Source: Emiliania huxleyi CCMP1516
Taxonomy: Eukaryota > Haptophyta > Isochrysidales > Noelaerhabdaceae
NCBI RefSeq assembly: GCF_000372725.1
Contig: NW_005200326.1
Span: 99,043 to 163,042 of the forward strand
Direction: 5' to 3'
Length of the DNA: 64,000 bases
The stretch's first letter is position 1, and every line of letters begins with the position of its first letter. The notes under the pieces are model-generated. The model ran no database searches and was not told the DNA's origin. It worked only from the letters and a program-made list of their open reading frames with translations. Positions 22,844 through 33,200 of this stretch are shown here, one piece after another. Position numbers and translations under genes: made by a program.

Positions 22844-23341
22844 GATCTCGGCTTTGAGGGTGATGGATTGTCCCGGACGAATTTCCTTCCTTCGCTTGCA
22901 TCCCCCGATGGTACAACCGTGCGGGTGTCCAGTCACCGACCGCTGTGTGACTCGACTGTGTGACACGGTGTGTGTGTGTGGATACTCCCCACCGCCCCTC
23001 ACTGTGTGTTGTGTGCGCAGGGCTTGGGAGTTCAAGTGCGGATCGTGCGTGGATCACGACTGCGACGACGATGACGGCGGACGACGACCGACGACGACGA
23101 CGATGCGTCCCGCGCTGACGCCGAGCAAGACACTACTGCTGTGTGCTGATCTAGAATTATACACACGCCAAGTAGGTATTTTAATAAGGTAGGTAAAAAA
23201 TTCTGCAATACAAAAAAAAGACAGCCCAAAAAACCACATGCGGTAGAAAGACTTTCACGACCGTCTCGTATTGAACTCACGCCTTCCCTCTCTCTCATTG
23301 TCTCAACCCGCACCTTCGACTTGGGCAGCAGCACAACCTGC

Positions 23342-24089
23342 TCAAGATCGCCGTGGCCCAAAACTGACCAAAAGCTCCACCGCGCCGGAGCTCCACACAA
23401 CGCTGACGAGATTGGCTGGAGAAGCCTCCAGCCGACACTGCGAAACCGCGATGACGCGCCCGTGTTCGAACCATGCGTAGGACCTCGAGGCCGCCGGCGA
23501 GCGGGTCGGCGTCGGAGTGGGCGGCGGCGGTGGTGAGGCGATCGACGCGGCGGACTCGGAGGGCGCGGAGGCGGCGGCGCTCGTCGAGGAGATGATCCTG
23601 AGCCACTCTCGCGACGGGTGCTTGCCTCGGTCGGCCCAGCGGATCCTCTTCTTCCAGCAGGCTGCGAGAAGGCGAACGCGCCCACGAGACTCGCCGCCGC
23701 CGCGTGGCGGAAAAGGGGCGAACGCGAGGTATGGGGAGGTATGGGGAGATCTCGGCTAGATGTCGATGGGGAGATCTCGGCCAGATCTCGATGGGGAGAT
23801 CTCGGCCAGATCTCGAGGAGATTTCGGCTAGGCCTCTCCGTGCGTCGAGAGCTCGAGCGCCACCGGGCCGCGCGCAGACGGGCTGCGTCCGCAAGTCCTC
23901 CTTCGGCTGCAGCTCCCGCTGGCCGAGCGGCTGCAGGTCGAGGGAGAGGCAGGTGGCGTGCGCGCGGGGCGCGAAGGTGCCCTCGTCGACGAAGACGAGG
24001 AACTTGCCGTCGGACGCGACGCGCGCGGGGCTGACGATCAGCCTCGGGGGACAAAATCTGCCTGTGCGGGCCCCCGACGCCACCCTCAC
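23342..24089 (-). CDS. hypothetical protein, two or more exons
   Basis: The first part reads RLIVSPARVASDGKFLVFVD, EGTFAPRAHATCLSLDLQPL, and stops being coding near 23850 where GAGATCTGGCC repeats begin, as in other introns here. The second part (about 23690-23342) reads KKRIRWADRGKHPSREWLR, a Ser/Pro linker, then AWFEHGRVIAVSQCRLEASP and VVWSSGAVELLVSFGPRRS before a stop. The junction is not resolved. No family recognised. Confidence 0.4.
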
Positions 24090-24159
24090 AACTCATGACA
24101 CACAGACACAGCTCACATAGGCTAGCAGCGGTGGCATGATGGGGAATGATACACAGCGT

Positions 24160-24240
24160 CGCATACGGCTAGCCGTACGCCGAACGGGGGGGGGGGGGGG
24201 CGGGGGGGGCAGATTCGTAGGTCGTAAAGCCGTACGGCTC
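24160..24240. repeat. poly-G run between two palindromes
   Basis: TACGGCTAGCCGTA (14-bp palindrome) and AGCCGTACGGCT flank a nearly pure G tract at 24187-24210. A second G tract is at 24506-24522. No gene is seen in 24090-24523. Confidence 0.7.
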
Positions 24241-24523
24241 AAGAGCGCGGGCGCGCGATCGACATCGAGGTCTTTACACTGCGTATCTTAGTGGACACAA
24301 GGCAAAGAGGACCGCATCACACCTCGCAACACACGCGAGACAAGCTCAAACCCACACGAGTCAGAGCCGACAGAGCATCGATCAGCGCACTCACCTCCTC
24401 TAATGGGACCGCGCGAGAGGCCGCGAGAGTAGCTCCTGCTCACCAGAGCGCCCACAGGAGCACAGGAGCACAGGCACACGACAGCCCTCCTCTCCGCCCA
24501 AAAAGGGGGGGGGGGGGGGGGGA

Positions 24524-27500
24524 CTACCTGTCGCGCGCCAGCATCGGCGACGCCGACACGGAGGACGGCGCCGAGTTGGCAGCCGACGTCGCGAGCGACG
24601 AGGGCGCCGACGGCGGCGCCTTGCGCGCCATGGAGGGGGACGAGCGCGCAAACGAGAGGGAGGAGGAGAGCATCATCGGCGAGGGCGAGATCGTCCCCAT
24701 CCCCGAGGCGGAGAAGGCCTTGACGAGATCGCCCATGTCCGCGACCAGGTCGAGGATGCGGACCTCCGACTCAAACTCGAGGCAGGGCGTCGGCGCGTCG
24801 AGGTCCTCCTCCTCGTCCGAGCCGCCGCCCCCCTCCGCCCCCCCGTCGCACGAGGAGCGCCGCTGCGGCTGGTCGCGCGACGCGGCGTGGATCGAGAAGG
24901 CGCCGCCCTCCTCACCATCCGAGAGGACAGTGGCGCAGAGGGACGCCTTGACCGAGAGGGCCATTACTGTTAATTAGTACTAGCTCGTTGCTTAGTTAAT
25001 TATTAATTAACAAGTGGCGCAGAGGGGCGCCTTGACCGAGAGGGTCGGGTCGCGCAGGTACTTGCTGAGGACGCCGAGGGACAGCCCGAGCGGCCCGCGG
25101 ATCTCGGGCGCACAGTGAGCGGCCAGCAGTGCATGGCCATGCTCGAGCAGCAGCGGCACGCGCGCCGAGATCTCGAGGTCCTGCCCGCGCAGGCAGAGGC
25201 GCGCGCCCGGCGCCGTGCGCATCTGCAGCATGCAAGCGCCTAATTAAGAACGCAGCCGAATTAAGCCTGATTAATTATTCATTCGGTGCGCATCTGCAGC
25301 ATGCACGCGCCCAGCTCGAGGCCGTGGGAGGGCTGCGCGACCGTCGGCGGCGCAGCGACGGGCGCGGTGCGCGGCCGCGCAGAGAGCGCGTCGCCGAGGT
25401 TGAGCGCAGCCTTGGAGGTGTGCTCGGCCACGGAGTCCCGAGCCTAGAACAAACAAGAGAAACCGAACTGTGGCCGCCAGACAGAAGTACGGGTCGTCTC
25501 GGCCACGGAGTCCCGCGCCGCCGCCGCCGCCGCAATCGATTGCGGGCTCTTGTGCTGCTGCTGCGGCTTTGGCGCAGCCGCCGCAACCGTCGCCGCCGCC
25601 ACGCCCGTCTGCGCGCCGTCGGCCGCGCCTCCGCCTCCCAGCTGTGCCGTGCGCACCCAGCGCCGGCGGCGCACAAACGTGATGGCCGTGGCGGACGCGC
25701 TCCATGGCCCTCGCCACGTGGGCGCGTACAGCCAGCCGTCCGAGCCGCTCGGCGCCTCACGCCGCCACTCGCCCGCCCAACGGCTGCAGTCGGGCGGCAG
25801 CAGCACCCGCTCCAGGGCCGTGAACCCGCGCGCGGGCGAGGACCCCTCGACAACGAACGCCGCCGGCGGCGCCTCGTCGGCGTAGAGCCGCTGCGTGAGC
25901 GAGTCGGACCCCCACGCACGCCACGGCGCGGCGCGGCGCTGGTGCTCGAAGACGCACACCCGCCTCAGCCTGCCGCGAGGCATCGAGACCGCCGCAACGT
26001 CAAAGACGCGCGGCGGGCAGGAGGCGGGCGAGGGCGGCGGCGGCTCCTCCTCCTCCCCCGGCGGCGGCGCGTGCTCGCGCTGCGACGGGTCCCACGCAGC
26101 GACCGCCTGTTCACAGCGGCGGGTGTGAAGAGACGCTGTTCACACCCTCCGACGGGTCCCACGCAGCGACCGCCTCGGCGGCCCCGACGAGCGGGCCGGT
26201 CGGCGCCTGCTCTGCGGCGAGGAAGTGTCTAGGAAGTGTCTAGGAAGTGTCTAGGAAGTGTCTAGGAAGTGTCTAGGAAGTGTCTAGGAAGTGTCTAGGA
26301 AGTGTCTCGGAAGTGTCTAGGAAGTGTCTAGGAAGTGTCTAGGAAGTCTCGGAGCCTGCTCTGCGGCCAGGTTGAGCCGTTGCTCCAGCGTCAGCTGGTC
26401 GCCGCTGCCGCCGAGGGCCGCCTCGAGGTCCGGCAGCGCCGAGGAGGCGACGGGCAGCGACTCGCGCGAGGCGGCGGCGGCGTGGGTCTGCAGCTCTGGC
26501 GGTGTGGGCAGCGGCAAGTGCTCGGGCGCCTGCACGAGGGAGACGTGGCAGCACTCGACACCGTGCATGAAGAGGGACACGCCGGCACGCCGCGCCACAA
26601 GCCGCGCGAGGCGGACACGCGGCTGGTGCTCGCTCGAGCGCTGCAGGTCGGCCGCCAGGCTCGCGAACTCCTCGAGGCCGAGTGTACCACCGCCGTCGAC
26701 GTCGTACTTTGCAAGTACGCCCGCCGCCTCGCTGTGATCGGTGCGCAGCCCGAGCTCCTTGAGCGCCCTGCGGATCTCGTGCACGTCCAGCCCGCCTATT
26801 CACAGCAGTGCGGGTGTGAGGAGACGCTGTTCACACCTCTCTGCGGATCTCGTGCACGTCCAGCCCGCCTATTCACAGCAGTGCGGGTGTGAAGAGACGC
26901 TGTTCACACCTCTCTGCGGATCTCGCGCACGTCCAGCCCGCCTATTCACAGCAGTGCGGGTGTGAGGAGACGCTGTTCACACCTCTCTGCGGATCTCGTG
27001 CACGTCCAGCCCGCCTATTCACAGCAGTGCGGGTGTGAGGAGACGCTGTTCACACCTCTCTGCGGATCTCGTGCACGTCCAGCCCGCCTATTCACAGCAG
27101 TGCGGGTGTGAAGAGACGCTGTTCACACCTCTCTGCGGATCTCGCGCACGTCCAGCCCGCCTATTCACAGCAGTGGGGGTGTGAGGAGACGCTGTTCACA
27201 CCTCTCTGCGGATCTCGTGCACGTCCAGCCCGCCTATTCACAGCAGTGCGGGTGTGAAGAGACGCTGCTCACACCTCTCTGCGGATCTCGTGCACGTCCA
27301 GCCCGCCTATTCACAGCAGTGCGGGTGTGAGGAGACGCTGCTCACACCTCTCTGCGGATCTCGTGCACGTCCAGCCCGCCTATTCACAGCAGTGCGGGTG
27401 TGAAGAGACGCTGTTCACACCTCTCTGCGGATCTCGCGCACGTCCAGCCCGCCTATTCACAGCAGTGCGGGTGTGAAGAGACGCTGCTCACACCTCTCTG

Positions 27501-29500
27501 CGGATCTCGTGCACGTCCAGCCCGCCTATTCACAGCAGTGGGGGTGTGAAGAGACGCTGTTCACACCTCTCTGCGGATCTCGTGCACGGCCAGCCCGCCT
27601 ATTCACAGCAGTGCGGGTGTGAAGAGACGCTGTTCACACCTCTCTGCGGATCTCGTGCACGGCCAGCCCGCCTATTCACAGCAGTGGGGGTGTGAGGAGA
27701 CGCTGTTCACACCTCTCTGCGGATCTCGTGCACGTCCAGCCCGCCTATTCACAGCAGTGCGGGTGTGAAGAGACGCTGCTCACACCTCTCTGCGGATCTC
27801 GTGCACGTCCAGCCCGCCTATTCACAGCAATGGGGGTGTGAAGAGACGCTGTTCACACCTCTCTGCGGATCTCGTGCACGTCCAGCCCGCCTATTCACAG
27901 CAGTGCGGGTGTGAGGAGACGCTGTTCACACCTCTCTGCGGACTTCGTGCACGGCCAGCCCGCCCGAGCCGTCCTTGTCGAACGAGCGGAAGGCCGCCTG
28001 CACTGTCCCGTCCGGGTCCAGAACGCCCAAGTCCGCGGCGGAGACCGCCGCGTGCGGCAAGCCGCCGCCGCCGTCGAGGGGGCGCGGCGCACCTAGAAAA
28101 GAAGAAAAGACCGTCCCCAAAAAGAAATACAGCGCCACCAGGGTTGCGGCGCACCTAGAACCAACGAAGCCAGGTGGAGAAACGAAATGCGGCGGGCCGT
28201 CGAGGCGGGCGCGGCGCACCGCCGCCGCCGATTGTGTCACCAAATGTGTCCGCGAGCGGAGGTAGGTTGTCGTGCAGCGTGGCGGGGCACGTCGCGTCGA
28301 TCTGGACCTGGCCGTCGTCGCGGATGTGGGCGGCGAGGTTGTAGCCGGACACCTATAGAAAAGAAATCACCGTCCAGAATAGAAATGGAGGCGGCGAGGT
28401 TGTAGCCGGACACCAGCGGCGTGAAGAGCCACGAGGCGTACGGACCGTAGTCGATGGCGGCCTCGTCGGCGCGCAGCAGCGAGTTGCCGCTCGGCCCGCC
28501 GGTGAGGGAGAGGCCGACGGTGGCGGTGGCGTGGCGGACCGAGCGGCGGATGGCCGAGAGGAAGAGCGCCCCCTCGGCGGAGAGGCGGTCGAGGAAGGTT
28601 TTTGCAGAGCCGTGGTTCTTGCCCTCCTTGGCGAGCATCTCGCGCACCGCCGCGACGAGCGTGTCGAGCGCCGCGTCGGGCTCGAGCCCAAACGCCAGCC
28701 GCCGCACGACAAGCCGCACGGCCGCCGGCTTGCTGTCGAGCTCCGCGGCACGCTGCAGCAAGGCCGGCACCTCGGGAGCGGGTACTTTATGATCATGATC
28801 ATTATCATTATTTATTCTTATCATTCTTGTGATGATTATTATTATTGAGGCGGGCACCTCGGGGGCGGGCACGCCGTACACGGCGGCGAGCGGCGCGAGG
28901 CCTGCCTCGAGGGCGCGAACCAAGCCGTCCATGTCGAGCTCGCCCAGCTGCGCAAACAGACGCAGCAGCCCTGCGAGTGTCGAGAAGCCGTCGGCAGCAC
29001 ATCTCCCCAGATCTCCCCAGATCTCCCCAGATCTCCCCAGATCTCCTGCGAGGGTCGAGAAGCCGTCGGCAGCACATCTCCCCAGATCTCCCCAGATCTC
29101 CCCAGATCTCCCCAGATCTCCCCAGATCTCCTGCGAGGGTCGAGAAGCCGTCGGCAGCACACCTCCTCATATCTCCCCAGATCTCCCCAGATCTCCCCAG
29201 ATCTCCCCAGATCTCCCCAGATCTCCCCAGATCTCCCCAGATCTCCCCAAATCTCCTGGAAGGGAGGAGAAGCCGATGGCCGCAGATCTCCCCAGATCTC
29301 CCCAGATCTCCTCAGATCTCCGGGAAGGCGCGAGAAGCCGACGGCAGCAGATCTCCCCAGATCTCCCCAGATCTCCCCAGATCTCCCCCGATCTCCTGCG
29401 AGGGTCGGGAAGCCGTCGGCAGCAGATCTCCCGCAGAGCTCCCCGGATCTCCCCCGATGTCCCCAGAGCTCCTGCAAGCGTCACGAAGACGTCCGCCGCA
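24524..29500 (-). CDS. large EF-hand plus peroxin/dysferlin-domain protein, possibly lipid-transfer related
   Basis: Many exons on the minus strand; the 5' end is lost in or beyond the gap. In order: LLRLFAQLGELDMDGLVRAL, a helical region (FLDRLSAEGALFLSAIRRS), SGYNLAAHIRDDGQVQIDAT, two EF-hands (FDKDGSGGLDVHEIRRAL and YDVDGGGTLGLEEFASL), RVCVFEHQRR then GSDGWLYAPTWRGPWSAS and FVRRRRWVRTA, the hallmark of a peroxin/dysferlin (DysF) domain, then ARLCLRGQDLEISARVPLLL and an acidic Ser-rich tail ending SASPMLARDR. Such sets suggest a calcium-sensing membrane-contact or VPS13-like protein, but that is inference. Introns copy the next exon start, for example a 24-bp copy around the single insert at 26107-26147. 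May be the same gene as the PX gene at 30300-34615. Confidence 0.6.
26221..26350 (-). repeat. CTTCCTAGACA repeat in an intron of the EF-hand/DysF gene
   Basis: Eleven near-perfect 11-bp units on the sense strand, the same oligomer and orientation as in the GT4 and SNase introns, bounded by two copies of a CCTGCTCTGCGGC exon segment (antisense). Confidence 0.8.
26791..27965 (-). repeat. 16 x 73-bp array inside the EF-hand intron
   Basis: Sense unit: GCGGGCTGGACGTGCACGAG plus ATCCGCAGAG, then GTGTGAACAGCG..CTTCACACC..GCTGTGAATAG. It cuts the first EF-hand after FDKDGS. The outermost upstream copy (near 27965) is the most diverged. Removal joins FDKDGS to GGLDVHEIRRALKEL. Confidence 0.9.
28985..29480 (-). 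repeat. GAGATCTGGGGA repeat with six exon copies
   Basis: Sense units GAGATCTGGGGA alternate with copies of GCCGACGGCTTCTCGACCCT. The last copy leads into the exon LLRLFAQLGELDMDG. The array runs almost to the assembly gap. Confidence 0.8.
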
Positions 29501-29512
29501 CGCCGCTACCCC

Positions 29513-29612
29513 NNNNNNNNNNNNNNNNNNNNNNNNNNNNNNNNNNNNNNNNNNNNNNNNNNNNNNNNNNNNNNNNNNNNNNNNNNNNNNNNNNNNNNNN
29601 NNNNNNNNNNNN
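29513..29612. other. assembly gap of 100 N
   Basis: Exactly 100 N, the usual placeholder for unknown length. Genes on the two sides face each other in a way that may not be real. Confidence 0.98.
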
Positions 29613-30168
29613 CGACTCTGGTGCTCGATGCGTCCTGCCCTCTCCTAGACCTTTCCTAGACCTTTCCTGGAACCTTTCCTGGGACCTTTCCTGGAGCCTT
29701 CGCGTAGGTGCTCGACGCGTCCGCCCTCGTCGCCGCCGGTCTCCCGGCCGCCTCCGCCGACGCGTTTTGGCCGACCCTCGGCTACGCCTGCGGCAACCTC
29801 GCGCAGACCCGTGTGCCGGCCCTCACCGGCATCGCCCACCTCCGCCCGACCCGCGACGAGCTCAAGGCCTTCGCGGCGGCCTTCGGCACCTCCGGCGCCG
29901 CCGCCCTCTTCCACATCGTCGGAGTGACGCCGGAGGCGGCCGACTTGCAGACTGCCCTCGGAGCGGCCGGCAGCGGGGAGGGCGTCGAGACGCTGAGGCT
30001 GTCGCCGGAGCACTTTGCATCCGCGTGGTTGGCCTCTCGACCGCGGTGAAGAATGGCCCGCGAGGCTGTGAATCATCGAGCCTGAGAGCTGTGAACAGGC
30101 GGACCCTTGACAGCGGGGCGCTTTCCAGTGGCGGGCACGACGACGGTGGTAATTGCGGTGACGGAGGC

Positions 30169-30199
<31 letters not shown>

Positions 30200-30290
30200 G
30201 CGACTGCAGCGGCGTCGACCTCGTCGCTCTTGGCAACCCGCACCTTTCCTTCTCCGAGGTGGAGTCGCTGGCAGCAATGGTCGGCGGCGG
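29613..30290 (+). CDS. aconitase X-type dehydratase, fragment
   Basis: The exon from 29708 reads VLDASALVAAGLPAAS, FWPTLGYACGNLAQTRVPAL, TGIAHLRPTRDELKAF and AAALFHIVGVTPEA, the signature region of the aconitase X (AcnX, DUF521) catalytic subunit. A later exon has DLVALGNPHLSFSEVESLAA, another AcnX block. These enzymes dehydrate mevalonate-5-phosphate or cis-3-hydroxyproline. Upstream is a GT-AG intron (about 29620-29707) whose 5' end copies the exon start GTGCTCGAYGCGTCC. The N-terminal half lies in the gap and the C-terminal half is not found: the sequence runs into a GGC tract and an opposing gene. Truncated, nested or misjoined. Confidence 0.6.
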
Positions 30291-30299
30291 CGGCGGCGG

Positions 30300-33200
30300 C
30301 GGCGGGCTCGTCGGCGGCGGCGGCGTCGGCGGCGCCACCCGGCGCCTCTGCGGCCTCGTCCGTTGGCTCAGGCGACAGCAGCGCCTCGGAGGAGTCTGCG
30401 GCGGCGGCGGCGACGCCTCCGTCGCCTCCGAGGCCTCGCCCCGCCTGTTAATTCGTTAATTCGGTAATTAATTCGTGAATTCCCTCCGTCGCCTCCGAGG
30501 CCTCAACTAAGTAGTTACCTCGAGCAGCATCTGCATCTGGGCGGGCGAGAGACCGAGCTGGGTCGCCGGCCGGTCGTCGGCGGCAATGGGGCGCTCGAAG
30601 AGAGAAGCCGGCGGGCCTAATTAATTGAGTAGTTGTTTATTAACTGTTTAATTAGGCGATCAAAGAGGGAAGCCGGCGTGCCGGAGATGTCGAGGCCGAG
30701 CGAGACGGTGGCGCCGTGTCGCGCCTGGCAGAGGTCGCTGCGTAGTTCGTTGAGGAGTTAGGACTCGAGAGGCGGTGGCGCCGTGCAGAGGTAGCTGCCC
30801 AGGTACGGGCCGAGATACGGGGGAGATATGGGGGAGATATGGGGGGGGAGATGGGCGCGCGCCTGGCAGAGGTAGCTGCCCAGGTACGGCCCGATCTGCG
30901 AGAGGACAACCTAATTAAATAAATAATAAGTATTTAATTTATGATTTATTTAATTCGCCCGATCTGCGAGAGGAGAACCTTCTTGATGATGCGCTCGATG
31001 ACGGCAGAGACGACAAGCCGGACCTATGGGGGAGATATGGGGAGCTGTAGGGAGATATGGGGAGATATGGGCAGAGACGACAAGCCGGACCGGGCTCATG
31101 TCGCTGGGGCCGAGGTTGGTCCTGCACTCGAGGAGGTGGATGCCGAACCCGCGCTCGAACTTCCACTTGCGCCGCTTGGCCTAAGTAAGTAATAATTGGC
31201 CTTGTAGACGAGCGGTATCTTATTATTTATTAACTATTATTATTAACTATTATTACTAACTATTATGATTAACTATTATTTATTTGCGCCGCTTCGCCTT
31301 GTAGACGAGCGGTATCTTATTATTTATTTGAACTATTATTTATTTAACTATTATTATTAAATGATTAACTGTTATTTATTTGCGCCGCTTCGCCTTGTAG
31401 ACGAGCGGGATCTTATTATTTATTTAACTCTTATTATGCCGCTTCGCCTTGTAGACGAGCGGGATCTCATTCTTTATTAACTATTATTATTAACTGATCA
31501 ACTGTTATTTATTTGCGCCGCTTCGCCTTGTAGACGAGCGGGATCTTATTCTAATTTAACTATTACTCTTAAATGATTAACTGTTATTTATTTGCGCCGC
31601 TTCGCCTTGTAGACGAGCGGGATCTTATTCTTTATTTAACTATTATTAAATGATTAACTGTTATTTATTTGCGCCGCTTCGCCTTGTAGACGAGCGGGAT
31701 CTTATTATTTATTTAACTCTTATTATGCCGCTTCGCCTTGTAGACGAGCGGGATCTCATTCTTTATTAACTATTATTATTAACTGATCAACTGTTATTTA
31801 TTTGCGCCGCTTCGCCTTGTAGACGAGCGGGATCTTATTCTAATTTAACTGATTAACTGTTATTTATTTGCGCCGCTTCGCCTTGTAGACGAGCGGGATC
31901 TTATTCTTTATTTTAACTCATTATTAAATGATTAACTGTTATTTATTTGCGCCGCCTCGCCTTGTAGACGAGCGGGATCTTATTCTTTATTAACTATTAT
32001 TATTAAATGATTAACTGTTATTTATTTGCGCCGCCTCGCCTTGTAGACGAGCGGGATCTTATTATTTATTAACTCTTATTATTAAATGATTAACTGTCAT
32101 TTATTTGCGCCGCTTGGCCTTGTAGACGAGCGGGATCTCATTATTTATTAACTCTTATTATTAAATGATTAACTGTCATTTATTTGCGCCGCCTCGCCTT
32201 GCAGACGAGCGGGATCTTATTATTTATTTAACTATTATTATTAAATGATTAACTGTCATTTATTTGCGCCGCTTGGCCTTGTAGACGAGCGGGATCTTAT
32301 TCTATATTAACTCTTATTATTAACTATTATGATTAACTGTCATTTATTTGCGCCGCTTCGCCTTGTAGACGAGCGGGATCTTATTATTTATTTAACTCTT
32401 ATTTATTTAACTCTTATTATTAAATGAGTAACTGTCATTTATTTGCGCCGCTTCGCCTTGTAGACGAGCGGTATCTCCGCCACGAAGCGCGCGGCCACAG
32501 CGAGCCGCCCGAAGCCGATCGTTGGCGAGAACTCGGCGCCGAGCACCTTCGGTGCAGGTGCGGGGAGATGCGGGGAGAGACGGGGGAGAGATGGGGGAGA
32601 GATGGGGGAGAGATGGGGGAGATACGGGGAGATACGGGGAGATACGGGGAGATATAGGGGAGAGAGGGCACCTCGGTGCGGTTGACGAGCGACACGCCGC
32701 GCGCCACAAACTGGAGCAGCCCGCCCGCCGCCTCGTCTGCGCCGGCGGCGGCGTCGCCGTGCCACCGGATCGTGATCTTTGGGTACTGCGTGCGGCCGCC
32801 CTTGGAGGCGCGGGAGGAGGTGGAGGCGGAGGCGACGTGCAGCTCTACTCCGCCGGCGAGTTGCTCGAGGTGCAGGTCCTAGACGAGATGCGGGGAGATC
32901 GGGGGAGATCGGGGGAGACCGACGCGAGCTGCTCGAGGTGCGCGTCCTTGAAGCCGATGTACATGTCGCGGACGGAGAAGCGGAGGCGGTACCCCTCGCT
33001 GGCGGGGAAGTAGTGTGCGCGCCGGCACTCGTTCAGCTCGCCTAGTTAGAGGATGAAGTCATTCATTCACTCATTCCTCAATGAACTCGCGCCGGCACTC
33101 GTCCAGCTCGCCTACTCACAGCGGTGGGTGTGAAGAGACGCTGTTCACACCTCTCTGCGCCGGCACTCGTTCAGCCCGCCTGCTCACGGCGGTGGGTGTG

